Positions 32,514 through 41,640 of a DNA stretch of 64,000 nucleotides are shown piece by piece. The number at the start of each line of letters is the position of its first letter. The first letter of the stretch is position 1. Origin of the DNA: Anaerolineales bacterium (lineage in GTDB: Bacteria > Chloroflexota > Anaerolineae > Anaerolineales > UBA4823); NCBI GenBank assembly GCA_016935755.1, contig JAFGQI010000001.1:1-64000 (forward strand), written 5' to 3'. The notes beneath the pieces are model-generated. The model did not search any database. It was not told where the DNA came from and worked only from the letters and a program-made list of their open reading frames with translations. The position numbers and the translations under genes were made by a program.

Positions 32514-34631
32514 TCATGCGTTGAATACAAAATCCTCTTGAACCGGCCCAGCGGTGAGCGGGATGGTGAATCTAAAAGATGATCCACTGCCAGGTTGGCT
32601 TTCAACCCAGATTCGTCCGCCATGTGCAATCACTGCCAGCCGGCAAAATGCCAGACCCAAACCCAGGCCGCCTGATTTTTCTGGCACGCTCAAACGTGTG
32701 AATTTCTCAAATATACGCTGCTGATCGGCTGCTGGGATGCCTGGGCCAGAGTCGTTCACTTCAAACAGCACGCAACTACCTTCGTGCCGCGCCTGCACTT
32801 GAATTTTACCCTTTGGCGGGGTGAATTTGATCGCGTTTTCGATCAAGTTTATCAAGACACGCCGGATCATATCCGCATCTACAAAAACAACGGGAAGCGA
32901 ATCTTTACTCTCAACGCTGAGCTGCAGCTCCTTCTGCCTGGCAGATAAAAGAACCGCTTCCTGGGCGTCATCCAGCAGTTCAGCAGGTGAAACATGCGCT
33001 CGATTCCCGACCTCCTGACCCGCTTCCATCCGGTTGATATCCAATAATGAATTGGTCAACCGCTGAACACGTTCTGTGGAGCGCAAGGCGATATTCAGCA
33101 AATGTCTAACCGCCGCGTCCTCTTCATCGGGGAGCATCGTAGCCAGCACTTCCAGGCTCGAGACAACGTTCGCCAGCGGAGAGCGCAGGTCATGGTAAAC
33201 CATGGCAATCAAATCCTCCCGCAAGCGATCCAGGGTTTTGCGTTCACTGATATCTCGCAATATCCACTGGAGCTGTGCACCACCTTCCCCTCGAATATCA
33301 CGAGCGTAAACCTGGAGGGGAATTTCTCGACCCGTCCTGGTATGCAGCGTAGATTCAAAAGAGATCGTTGCGCCAGAGACCAATTGCTCATAATGCTCGC
33401 CGAGTTTTTCCCGGTCAATGGTGAACAAGTGGTCAAGCGGTAGAAGACGAAGCTCGGCAATGGTTAACCCTGCTAGACTTTCAACCTGCCGGTTCACTTC
33501 CAGAATGCTTCCTGTCCAATCCGTAATTACGATGAGATCGATACTATCTTCAAATAACTCGTGATAACGCCGGTGCGCAGCCTGCAAGCTTTCAAACAGC
33601 TGTGCATGACGGATGGCTGTGCCCGCCATACTGCCGATGCCGCTCAGGATGTGCAAATCGTCATCATCGAAGCTGCCTTCTTGGGAGCTAACCACCTCTA
33701 AAACGCCCATGATCTGGTTGCCAGAGAAGATCGGGGCGCAAAGAATCGATTTACTCTCCAGGCCAGGCAATTGTTCAATTTCGGGCAGGAAGCGAGGGTC
33801 ACGCTGGGCATCCGCAATGACCGCTCCCTGGCCCTGCTGAGCAACCCAGCCAGCAATCCCCTCCCCCAACGACAGCCGGGCGCCGATAATATCCTGCGCG
33901 CGCCTGGTTGTCGCGGCGCGAAACTCCAATTCGCTGGCTTCCCCATCTAATAGCGCCAGCAGGCCTCCTTCTGCGCCAAGGGCCTGGCTGATCTGATCCA
34001 GAATGCGGTTCAGAACTTCATCCAGTTTCAGCGAGGCGGTGATGGCGGCTGCGCTCTCAGCCAAAGCTGTCATCACTTGCGCCCTGCGCTGACTCTCTGC
34101 ATACAGGCGCGCATTGATAATCGCGATGCCAGCCTGATCGCCAATCGCTTTCACCAATTGCAGATGCTTATCGGTGAAGTAACCCGGTTTGGGATGAACT
34201 AATGTAACCACCCCAACCAGTTTGTCCCGCACCATGATCGGGGCGCTGACGGCAGATTTTGGGCCGGTGCGCTCCAAGGCGTCATCTGGGCGGTGAAACC
34301 AGCGCTCGTCCCGGCTCGTATCAGGCACAAGAACGGCTTCTTGGTTGCGAGCCACCCAACCTGCCAGGCCTTTCTCATAGGTTACGCGCAATTGTAAGGT
34401 GGTGTTGTGCTGAGTTTTCCCCAACACCAGCATGGCGGACTCAACCGGCTGACCGGTATCATCGAGAACGATAATGCTGCCGCTGACAGCTCTGACATTT
34501 TTCATCGAAAGAAAGAGTATCCGATGAAGCAGGGTGCGCAAATCCAACGCAGAGGCCAGCTCGCGACCAATTTCATACAAAAGTTCCAGCGAAGATCGGG
34601 CTGTGGCCTGGTCACCCTTAGCTAGTTTCAT
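32514..34631 (-). CDS. GAF-GAF-PAS histidine kinase
   Basis: A 705-residue cytoplasmic sensor. GAF 1 (10-170), GAF 2 (185-350), PAS (360-460, with ITDWTGSILEVNRQVESL), HisKA with H480 in MVYHDLRSPLANV, and HATPase with NLIENAIKFTP, DSGPGIP and GLGLGLAFCRLAV. Repeated GAF domains, PAS and no TM helix suggest internal redox or ligand sensing. It is the first gene of the minus-strand operon running to 27335. Upstream of its ATG there is a GATTAT box but no clear SD. Confidence 0.92.
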   Translation of the reverse strand: MKLAKGDQATARSSLELLYEIGRELASALDLRTLLHRILFLSMKNVRAVSGSIIVLDDTGQPVESAMLVLGKTQHNTTLQLRVTYEKGLAGWVARNQEAVLVPDTSRDERWFHRPDDALERTGPKSAVSAPIMVRDKLVGVVTLVHPKPGYFTDKHLQLVKAIGDQAGIAIINARLYAESQRRAQVMTALAESAAAITASLKLDEVLNRILDQISQALGAEGGLLALLDGEASELEFRAATTRRAQDIIGARLSLGEGIAGWVAQQGQGAVIADAQRDPRFLPEIEQLPGLESKSILCAPIFSGNQIMGVLEVVSSQEGSFDDDDLHILSGIGSMAGTAIRHAQLFESLQAAHRRYHELFEDSIDLIVITDWTGSILEVNRQVESLAGLTIAELRLLPLDHLFTIDREKLGEHYEQLVSGATISFESTLHTRTGREIPLQVYARDIRGEGGAQLQWILRDISERKTLDRLREDLIAMVYHDLRSPLANVVSSLEVLATMLPDEEDAAVRHLLNIALRSTERVQRLTNSLLDINRMEAGQEVGNRAHVSPAELLDDAQEAVLLSARQKELQLSVESKDSLPVVFVDADMIRRVLINLIENAIKFTPPKGKIQVQARHEGSCVLFEVNDSGPGIPAADQQRIFEKFTRLSVPEKSGGLGLGLAFCRLAVIAHGGRIWVESQPGSGSSFRFTIPLTAGPVQEDFVFNA

Positions 34632-34766
34632 AACTCATAATCTCACTGTGGATCATCTGATTCATCCAGGCAGATACTTTACTTCTGGATTTCTTTGCTC
34701 ACCGATCCAGAGTATAGCATATCGTATTTCTATATGGCTTTGCAAATTGGTAAACAACGCCTGACG

Positions 34767-35762
34767 TTATCTGTGGGGCAAATCCAGCATGACAATTTCA
34801 GCCGCCAGGCGAGGGTTGATATTGCGGCTCAGCAAATCCAGGATTCGCTCAACGGTCGAAACCATCCGGTGGGCAGATGACAGATCAATGCGGGCGGCTA
34901 TCTCATCAACCTCCTGGCTACAATCAACATTGGAAATCTCAGCTGAGGCGCCAGCAGTCCGGAGCAAAACATCTCGCCAGAATGACAGCCAGACGAGTAA
35001 AGCCATGCGCAAGCTCTCTTTATCCTTTGCAAGTGTTTCAGCATAGGCAAAACGCTGCACCTGGCTTGCCGACAGCAGCTGAAAATGATCGTCTAACCAT
35101 ACCCGCCGCCGCTCAAGGCGTTCCGGGTAACGAAAAAGGCTGTAGGCGTAGCCCGGGCGCCCCCCTGAGATATGCGCCAACAGCCGCGCCTGATCTCCTG
35201 GAATGCCCCAAAGTTCCTGCAAGCCTCGGGCAACCTGATCGATGGACAGCGGTCGAAGGCGCAGCACCATACACCGGGAGACAATCGTTGGCAGCAAGCT
35301 CTCTGCACTGTCTGCTGTTAGCATCAGGATGACCTGCGAGGCTGGCTCTTCCAACGTTTTAAGCAGGGCGTTCATCGCGCTGGGGTGCGCCTCTTCGAAA
35401 CGCAGCAGCAGCGCCACACGGTAGCGCGCCTCGTATGGGGCCAGAGCCAGGCTGTGCTGCAGATCTCTGACCTGTTCTACTCGTAAAACCCCACCTTCCT
35501 GCTCAGCCTGCACGATAGCCAGATCCGGCTGCTGCATGCTATCGATGTGCTGGCACACCCGGCATTGAAAACATGGTTCGCCAGGACGAACCGGCTGGGT
35601 GCAGTTCAGCGCCTGCGCCAGCCGCAGCGCCAGTGTACGGCGCCCGATCCCCTGCGGGCCGGTAAACAAGTAGGCGTGTCGAACTTGCTCCCGGGCGACA
35701 TGTTCCGATAGCAGTGTCACTGCCCATTCATGGCCAAGCATACCCCAGTTCATGGATAACAT
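34767..35762 (-). CDS. holB: DNA polymerase III delta-prime subunit
   Basis: A 331-residue clamp-loader subunit. The AAA+ core has GPQGIGRRTLALRLA as a Walker A-like loop (Lys replaced by Arg, as in many delta-prime proteins that do not bind ATP), a zinc module C-x8-C-x2-C-x2-C (CTQPVRPGEPCFQC), and the sensor region TLEEPASQVILML. The start is uncertain: TTG 35789, ATG 35762 and ATG 35753 are all in frame; the last gives MNWGMLGHEWAV, close to the family start, and none has a good SD. Divergent from pcrA. Confidence 0.85.
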   Translation of the reverse strand: MLSMNWGMLGHEWAVTLLSEHVAREQVRHAYLFTGPQGIGRRTLALRLAQALNCTQPVRPGEPCFQCRVCQHIDSMQQPDLAIVQAEQEGGVLRVEQVRDLQHSLALAPYEARYRVALLLRFEEAHPSAMNALLKTLEEPASQVILMLTADSAESLLPTIVSRCMVLRLRPLSIDQVARGLQELWGIPGDQARLLAHISGGRPGYAYSLFRYPERLERRRVWLDDHFQLLSASQVQRFAYAETLAKDKESLRMALLVWLSFWRDVLLRTAGASAEISNVDCSQEVDEIAARIDLSSAHRMVSTVERILDLLSRNINPRLAAEIVMLDLPHR

Positions 35763-35815
35763 TTTAGTCCATACTTGTTGGATTAGCAACCGAAGTCCTA
35801 TGCTTAATCTGCCTG

Positions 35816-35824
35816 TGCTATAAT
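35816..35824 (+). promoter_or_regulatory. Extended -10 promoter of pcrA
   Basis: TGCTATAAT is an extended -10 (TG-n-TATAAT) 41 nt before the preferred ATG 35866. No -35 is apparent. Confidence 0.5.
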
Positions 35825-35865
35825 GACCTGCTATATCGTTTCAAATGGTTGCGCTACACGAGATC

Positions 35866-38061
35866 ATGAATCTATTAGACACATTAAATCCCCAACAACA
35901 GCAGGCTGTGCACGCCGGCTTAGGTCCCATCCTGGTTTTAGCCGGCCCTGGCTCGGGCAAGACGCGCGTTTTAACACACCGCATCGCCTATTTGATCCAG
36001 GATATGGGTGTCAGGCCCTATCATATTCTGGCGGTTACTTTTACCAACAAAGCCGCCCGAGAGATGGAGGAGCGGGTCGCTCATTTGCTGGACGAACAGG
36101 TGCGCGGCCTCACCCTGGGCACGTTCCATGCGGTCTGTGCGCGCATCTTGCGCCGCGAATCCGAGAACCTGCCCTTTACTTCGAATTTTGTTATTTTCGA
36201 TGCAGATGATCAGGTAAACCTGGTCAAGCGCGCCATTCAAGACTTGAATCTGGATGAAAAACGCTACCGACCGATGGGCGTTCACGACGCCATCTCCAAT
36301 GCCAAAAACGAACTTATCCTGCCGGATGCATTCCCGATCCAAAACTACCGCGACGAAGTGATCCGGCGCATCTACCGGCGCTACCAGGAACTGCTCCTGG
36401 CAAGCAACGGCCTCGATTTCGATGATCTGCTGCTCTGGACAGCCCACTTATTAGAAAACAACCCGGTTGTGTGCGAAAAATACGCCCGGCGTTACGAGCA
36501 TATCCTGGTGGATGAATTCCAGGATACCAACATGGCTCAATATACCCTGATGCGACAGCTGGCCTCTGCCCACGAGAACATCTTTGCCGTCGGAGACATG
36601 GACCAATCCATCTATCGCTGGCGCGGGGCCGACTATCGCAACCTGCTGCGCTTCGAGAAAGATTTTCCCAGCACCCAGGTGATCCTGCTTGAGCAGAACT
36701 ATCGCTCCACGCAGGCGATTCTGGACGTGGCGATGGCAGTGATCGACCGCCACCCCTCGCGCATCCCAAAGCATTTATTCACCGACCGCGGCCAGGGACA
36801 GAAAGTCACCCTGCACGAGGTGTACGATGACCGGGTGGAAGCCTCCTTTGTGGTCGACACCATTGCCAGCCTGGTAGGCAGCCAGCAAGCCGAAGCAGGT
36901 GATTTCGCCGTGATGTACCGCACCAACGCCCAGTCCCGCCTGTTGGAAGAGGCTTTTCTGCATGCCGGGCTGCCCTACAAACTCGTGGGAGCACAGCGTT
37001 TCTATGGACGGCGTGAAATCAAGGATGTGATCGCTTTCCTGCGCCTGGTGCACAACAGCAAAGACGAGATCAGCCTGACCCGCGTGATCAATGTGCCGCC
37101 GCGCACGATCGGCGAGAAAACCTATCTGGCCCTGCGGACGCTTGCCACCCAGTCTGCCCTTGCTCCTGGCATGCTGCTGTTGGAGATGGGCAGCAACCCC
37201 ACAAGTCCTTACCGAGAAGCTATCCCAGGCCGCGCTGGCGCAGCCCTGGTTCATTTTGGCAGCCTGCTTGCCAGATGGGTATCCCAGAAGGACAGCCTGC
37301 CTCCCCTCAGCCTGATGGATCGCATCCTGGAGGATACCGATTATCACACTTATATTGATGATGGCTCCGAAGAAGGCAACGACCGCTGGGAAAACATCAT
37401 GGAACTGCGCCGTCTGGCGGCGGAATACCAGGAACAGGGGCTGGAAGCTTTTCTGGAGCAGGTGGCGCTGGTTTCAGACCAGGACACCCTGGAAGCAAAC
37501 GCCAATGTTCCCACCCTGCTGACCCTGCATGCCGCCAAAGGATTGGAGTTCCCCGTGGTGTTCATTGTAGGATTGAACGACGGCACCCTGCCGCACAGCC
37601 GTTCTTTTGATGACCCAGAAGCCATGATGGAAGAACGGCGGCTGCTCTATGTCGGCATCACCCGCTCCAAAGACCGGCTGTACCTGATCACCGATCAAAA
37701 CCGCAGCTCATATGGCTTCTCGGAACCCATCGAACCATCCCGCTTCTTAATGGATATTCCCGATAACTTGTTTGATGAGCGCCAACCGCAGCGATCGAGG
37801 CGCCGCGCCGCTCTGACCACTGACCGGCCTGAACGCTGGCACATACCTGGCGCGCGCGCCGTGGACGACAGAACGCCGGGCAAACCATCTGTCCAACAAC
37901 GCTACCAGCCCGGGGGGCGCGTCCGCCATCCTACCTGGGGAGAAGGGATGGTGCTCAACAGCCGTATGCAGGATAATGATGAAATCGTAGATATATTTTT
38001 TGAGGGGGTGGGGCTGAAAAAAGTAGCTGCCTCGCTGGCCCGGTTGGAAAGCCTCCCGTAG
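35866..38061 (+). CDS. pcrA: UvrD/PcrA-type 3'-5' DNA helicase
   Basis: A 731-residue SF1A helicase for repair and replication. Q motif LNPQQQQAV, Walker A AGPGSGKTR, motif II DEFQDTN, motif III VGDMDQSIYRWRGAD, motif VI VGITRSKDRL are all visible. The C-terminal 50 residues (PGGRVRHPTWGEGMV) form the Tudor-like domain that binds RNA polymerase in PcrA. The frame also opens at ATG 35845; 35866 begins MNLLDTLNPQQQ, the usual PcrA start. It leads a plus-strand operon with tsaE, tsaB, rimI and udg. Confidence 0.95.
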   Translation: MNLLDTLNPQQQQAVHAGLGPILVLAGPGSGKTRVLTHRIAYLIQDMGVRPYHILAVTFTNKAAREMEERVAHLLDEQVRGLTLGTFHAVCARILRRESENLPFTSNFVIFDADDQVNLVKRAIQDLNLDEKRYRPMGVHDAISNAKNELILPDAFPIQNYRDEVIRRIYRRYQELLLASNGLDFDDLLLWTAHLLENNPVVCEKYARRYEHILVDEFQDTNMAQYTLMRQLASAHENIFAVGDMDQSIYRWRGADYRNLLRFEKDFPSTQVILLEQNYRSTQAILDVAMAVIDRHPSRIPKHLFTDRGQGQKVTLHEVYDDRVEASFVVDTIASLVGSQQAEAGDFAVMYRTNAQSRLLEEAFLHAGLPYKLVGAQRFYGRREIKDVIAFLRLVHNSKDEISLTRVINVPPRTIGEKTYLALRTLATQSALAPGMLLLEMGSNPTSPYREAIPGRAGAALVHFGSLLARWVSQKDSLPPLSLMDRILEDTDYHTYIDDGSEEGNDRWENIMELRRLAAEYQEQGLEAFLEQVALVSDQDTLEANANVPTLLTLHAAKGLEFPVVFIVGLNDGTLPHSRSFDDPEAMMEERRLLYVGITRSKDRLYLITDQNRSSYGFSEPIEPSRFLMDIPDNLFDERQPQRSRRRAALTTDRPERWHIPGARAVDDRTPGKPSVQQRYQPGGRVRHPTWGEGMVLNSRMQDNDEIVDIFFEGVGLKKVAASLARLESLP

Positions 38062-38160
38062 GGCCAGGATGTGAGCATATTGAAGCCCCTGCCAGGAAAA
38101 TATGCTTTACGCTTCGCTCCGGAGCGCTTATAATCGCCGTGGCGGAAGACCTGTATAGAG

Positions 38161-38658
38161 ATGCCTGTACTTAACCACCAATCCCTGGAATTTATCAGCC
38201 GCTCCACTGAGCAGACCCGGCGGGCAGGAATGCGCCTGGGCGCGCTCCTGCAGACTGGGGATGTGATCTGTCTGATCGGAGACCTGGGCGCCGGGAAAAC
38301 CACCCTGGTTCAAGGCATCTCCGCTGGCTGGGGTTCGCTGGATGCGGTCTCCAGCCCCACTTTTGTACTGGTTAACGTTTATCGCCGCCCGGATGGGCAA
38401 AACCTGTACCACCTGGATGCTTATCGGTTAAGCGGCCCAACCGAGGCGGCCGACCTGGACCTGGATATGCTCATAGAACATGGCCCCCTGGTGGTGGAAT
38501 GGGCCGATCGCATCCAGGACGCCCTGCCAGAAGACCATCTGCGGGTGAAGATGAACTGGATCAACGACCAGCAGCGCGATCTGATGATCACTGCCCACGG
38601 CCCGCGCTACGAGACGATCTTGACGCAATTTCGTCAAAAGGTTTATGGAGTCTCTTGA
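38161..38658 (+). CDS. tsaE: tRNA t6A biosynthesis ATPase TsaE
   Basis: A 165-residue P-loop ATPase that works with TsaB and TsaD to make threonylcarbamoyl-adenosine (t6A37) in tRNAs. Walker A is GDLGAGKTTLVQG, and SSPTFVLVNVYR and HLDAYRL are family hallmarks. The stop overlaps the tsaB start (TGATG). tsaD is not in this window. Confidence 0.94.
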   Translation: MPVLNHQSLEFISRSTEQTRRAGMRLGALLQTGDVICLIGDLGAGKTTLVQGISAGWGSLDAVSSPTFVLVNVYRRPDGQNLYHLDAYRLSGPTEAADLDLDMLIEHGPLVVEWADRIQDALPEDHLRVKMNWINDQQRDLMITAHGPRYETILTQFRQKVYGVS

Positions 38659-39365
38659 TGCGCGCCGCTTCAACCACCCTGCTGGCTTTAGATACTTCCA
38701 CCCGTACCATCGGGCTGGCTTTGTACGATGGCGTGCAGGTCTTGTGCGAGTCAGTCTGGGTCAGCCAGGATCACCATACCGTCGAGCTGGCCCCTGCAGT
38801 CGCGGAAGCGCTGGGCAAAGCTGGCCTCGCCTGCTCCGCCCTGGGGGCATTGGCTGTGTCGTTAGGCCCCGGTTCATTCACCGGCCTGCGCATCGGCCTG
38901 GCATTGGCCAAAGGGCTGGCCATGGTTCGCCACCTGCCATTGGTGGGCATTCCCACCCTGGATGCATTGGCGACCGCCCAACCCCTGATGGATATACCCC
39001 TGGCAGCCGTACTGCGAGCCGGGCGAGGACGCCTGGCAGTCGGCTGGTATCAGGCGCAAAACTCGGCTTGGCAGCCCCAGCAAAATGAAAACAAGCAAAA
39101 TCTGGTTGAAGTCCTCAGCCCTCAAGATCTGGCGCAGCAGATAAAAACCCCCACCCTGGTGTGCGGTGAGCTGACCGAAGAAGAGCGCCAACTTTTTGAG
39201 CGCAAATGTAAGCCTGTCATCCTGGCATCCCCAGCCCGGTCTTTACGCCGCCCGTCCTATCTGGCCGAACTGGCCTGGAGACGTTGGCAGGCCGGCCAGA
39301 TCGACGATCCTGCCACCCTGGCGCCGATCTATCTGCATTACAACGAGCCCATCCCTTCTGGATAA
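38658..39365 (+). CDS. tsaB: t6A biosynthesis protein TsaB
   Basis: A 235-residue ASKHA-fold partner of TsaD. LLALDTSTRTIGLAL is phosphate-binding motif 1, and SLGPGSFTGLRIGLALAKGLA is the TsaB signature. ATG 38658 overlaps the tsaE stop by one base; the longer open frame from 38499 would lie inside tsaE. The rimI start follows after 8 nt. Confidence 0.94.
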   Translation: MRAASTTLLALDTSTRTIGLALYDGVQVLCESVWVSQDHHTVELAPAVAEALGKAGLACSALGALAVSLGPGSFTGLRIGLALAKGLAMVRHLPLVGIPTLDALATAQPLMDIPLAAVLRAGRGRLAVGWYQAQNSAWQPQQNENKQNLVEVLSPQDLAQQIKTPTLVCGELTEEERQLFERKCKPVILASPARSLRRPSYLAELAWRRWQAGQIDDPATLAPIYLHYNEPIPSG

Positions 39366-39373
39366 CCATTGCC

Positions 39374-39994
39374 ATGACCGGACTCGCTCTCAAAGATGCC
39401 ATCAATATATCAAACCGGCTGTGGATACGGCCAATGCGCGGCGAAGACCTGGCGCAGGTTCAGGCGATCGACAGGCAATCCTTCAGCCTGCCCTGGCCCA
39501 ACAGCGCCTTTCACTATGAGCTTTATGAAAATCCCAACTCAATCCCCTGGGTAGCAGAGCTGTTGGCTGCGGAAAACGCTGAGGACGGCCCGCAAGATAC
39601 TTCAGCGCTTCAGGACTCTCTAAAACCCGCCAATGTGGTGGGGATGATTGTGATCTGGATGATTTTGGATGAAGCCCATATCGCCACCCTGGCTGTTCAC
39701 CCCGAGTACCGCAGTCAAGGCATCGCCGGGCAACTGATTGCCAGAGTTCTGCAGGAAGCAATCCACAAAGGGGCTGCCAGCGCCACTCTGGAAGTGCGCG
39801 CCAACAACTTGACTGCTCAGCGGCTGTACCAGCGGTTTCGCTTTGCCGAGGTAGGCAGGCGACTGCGTTATTACCGAGATAACAGTGAAGATGCCATAAT
39901 TATGACGGTTAACGGCCTGGGCTGGGAATATTCTCAGTGGTTGGAAAGCGGCGCATGGCAAAAATCAAAACAAGGAGAACCTGATGAAACCTGA
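39374..39994 (+). CDS. rimI: Ribosomal protein alanine acetyltransferase RimI-like
   Basis: A 206-residue GNAT acetyltransferase. IRPMRGEDL opens the fold, HIATLAVHPEYRSQGIAGQLI contains the acetyl-CoA P-loop (Q/R-x2-G-x-A/G), and ANNLTAQRLYQRFRFAEVGRRLRYY is the RimI C-terminal signature. It has about 45 residues more than E. coli RimI, mostly an insert at 55-80 and a C-terminal tail. The neighbours tsaE and tsaB are the standard context. The end overlaps udg by 11 nt. Confidence 0.9.
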   Translation: MTGLALKDAINISNRLWIRPMRGEDLAQVQAIDRQSFSLPWPNSAFHYELYENPNSIPWVAELLAAENAEDGPQDTSALQDSLKPANVVGMIVIWMILDEAHIATLAVHPEYRSQGIAGQLIARVLQEAIHKGAASATLEVRANNLTAQRLYQRFRFAEVGRRLRYYRDNSEDAIIMTVNGLGWEYSQWLESGAWQKSKQGEPDET

Positions 39995-40634
39995 TGAAGA
40001 GCTAAAGCAGGTAGCCCAGGAAGTATCTGTGTGTACCCGGTGCAATCTTCATTACTCCCGAAAAAATGCGGTACCCGGAGAAGGCCCGGCAAACGCCGAA
40101 ATTTTGTTTATCGGCGAAGGCCCAGGCTTTCACGAGAATGAACAAGGCCGGCCCTTCGTTGGCGCAGCAGGCAAATACCTCGATGACCTGCTGGCAAAGA
40201 TCAACATGAAACGATCGGAGGTGTTCATCGCCAATGTGGTCAAATGCCGCCCGCCAGGCAACCGCGACCCCCAACCAGATGAATTGGCTGCCTGCAGCGA
40301 ATACCTGGAGCGGCAGATACAGGCGATCAACCCGAGAGCAATCGTCACTCTGGGACGGTTTTCGATGGCCCATTTCCTGCCCAACGCCAAGATCAGCGAG
40401 ATCCACGGGCAAGCCATGAGAGTAAAAGGCCGTTTAATCATCGCCATGTATCACCCGGCGGCGGGGCTGCACCAACGCTCACTGATGAGCGCGATAGAAG
40501 AGGATTTCATGCGCCTGCCAGAACTCATTGCCAGCCATGCCAGCCAGCCAGACAGGCAGGCGGCCGAGAGTGCGGACACCACCAATAATGTTAGAGAAGA
40601 AAAAAAGGAGCCCAAGCAGCTCAGCCTGTTTTGA
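39984..40634 (+). CDS. Family 4 uracil-DNA glycosylase
   Basis: A 216-residue base-excision enzyme with a [4Fe-4S] cluster. C17 and C20 (CTRC) and two later Cys (VVKCRPPG and AACSEYL) are the ligands. Motif A reads GEGPGFHENEQGRPFVG and motif B MYHPAAGLH, close to archaeal and thermophile Udg4. SD AAGGAG lies 6 nt before the ATG inside rimI. The last 30 residues are Lys/Glu-rich and may be a flexible tail ending KQLSLF, which resembles a sliding-clamp binding peptide (QxxLxLF); this is inference. Confidence 0.9.
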   Translation: MKPDEELKQVAQEVSVCTRCNLHYSRKNAVPGEGPANAEILFIGEGPGFHENEQGRPFVGAAGKYLDDLLAKINMKRSEVFIANVVKCRPPGNRDPQPDELAACSEYLERQIQAINPRAIVTLGRFSMAHFLPNAKISEIHGQAMRVKGRLIIAMYHPAAGLHQRSLMSAIEEDFMRLPELIASHASQPDRQAAESADTTNNVREEKKEPKQLSLF

Positions 40635-40672
40635 TATCCCCCAGGAACAAACTGAGTGATGGAACAGCCCCT

Positions 40673-41596
40673 ATGTCCGCCCGCCGCCTATACGACCGCC
40701 TGCCCGCCAGCACCAGGACAAAGATTCGCTCTCTGCTCCCAGATCAATTTTTACGCTGGTACGCGCACAAAAATACGGACGTATATCTGATCTCCTATCC
40801 GAAATGCGGGCGCACCTGGCTGCGTCTGATGGTGGGCAGAGCCATTGCCCAACACTACGGCCTGCCAGAAACCGAAGATGTCCTGTTCATCCGCTGGAAA
40901 AAGCGAGTCCACCCGGCTGTGCCGCACATCACAGTGGTGCACGATGACCGCCCCATGCTCAAAACCCCAGAGGAGCTGGGCAGAACCAAAAAAAAGTACC
41001 AGCAGAAAAAAGTGATCTTCCTGGTGCGCGACCCACGCGACGTGATTGTTTCGAGCTATTTTGAGATGAGCAAACGGGGCTTGATTTTTGGCGAAAACCT
41101 TTACGAAGCGCGCCAGCCCGTGTTTAGCGGCAGCGTGTCAGAATTCATCAACCAACGCGTGGGCGGGTTTGATACCCTGCTGGAATACTATAATATCTGG
41201 GCGGAAAATCGTTCTCTCCCCCGGGACTTTCTGCTCGTGCGCTATGAAGACATGAAAACCGACCCCGGAAAAGAACTGCACCGCGTGCTCGTTTTCTTGG
41301 GCCTCGGGCAAATCACTCCAACGGAAATCGATGAAGCAGTAGCGTTTGCTTCTTTCGACCGCATGCGCAAAATGGAAGCAGAAGGCAGATTGATTACTGG
41401 ACAGCCATCATCTGACGGAGGAGCTTTATCGTCTGGCATCCTCAAGCCGGGGGATCGCTCTGACCAGGAAAGCTACAAAACCCGGCGAGGGGAAACCCAC
41501 GGTTATGTGCGCTATCTCGATGCGCAGGAAATTGACCAACTCAATCAAAAAATGAGCCAAAAATTGTCCCCCTTTTTTGGCTACATCCCAGAATGA
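40673..41596 (+). CDS. PAPS-dependent sulfotransferase
   Basis: A 307-residue sulfotransferase. The 5'-phosphosulfate loop is YPKCGRTWLRL (42-52) and the 3'-phosphate site is FLVRDPRDVIVSSYF, with the catalytic Lys/His elements in the usual places and the C-terminal loop RRGETHGYVRYL. It has no signal or TM, so it works in the cytoplasm on small molecules or lipid-linked sugars using PAPS. Sitting at the head of the polysaccharide genes, it may sulfate a sugar or a lipid precursor. The frame is open to TTG 40631; ATG 40673 is preferred. Confidence 0.87.
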   Translation: MSARRLYDRLPASTRTKIRSLLPDQFLRWYAHKNTDVYLISYPKCGRTWLRLMVGRAIAQHYGLPETEDVLFIRWKKRVHPAVPHITVVHDDRPMLKTPEELGRTKKKYQQKKVIFLVRDPRDVIVSSYFEMSKRGLIFGENLYEARQPVFSGSVSEFINQRVGGFDTLLEYYNIWAENRSLPRDFLLVRYEDMKTDPGKELHRVLVFLGLGQITPTEIDEAVAFASFDRMRKMEAEGRLITGQPSSDGGALSSGILKPGDRSDQESYKTRRGETHGYVRYLDAQEIDQLNQKMSQKLSPFFGYIPE

Positions 41597-41640
41597 CCAG
41601 AAACGCAAATAACAACCATCAAAGAAAGGATTTTAGCAGC

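Noticed and set aside
38499-38657. Longer N-terminus for tsaB
   Set aside because: It lies wholly inside tsaE; the TGATG junction at 38656-38660 gives the normal coupled start.
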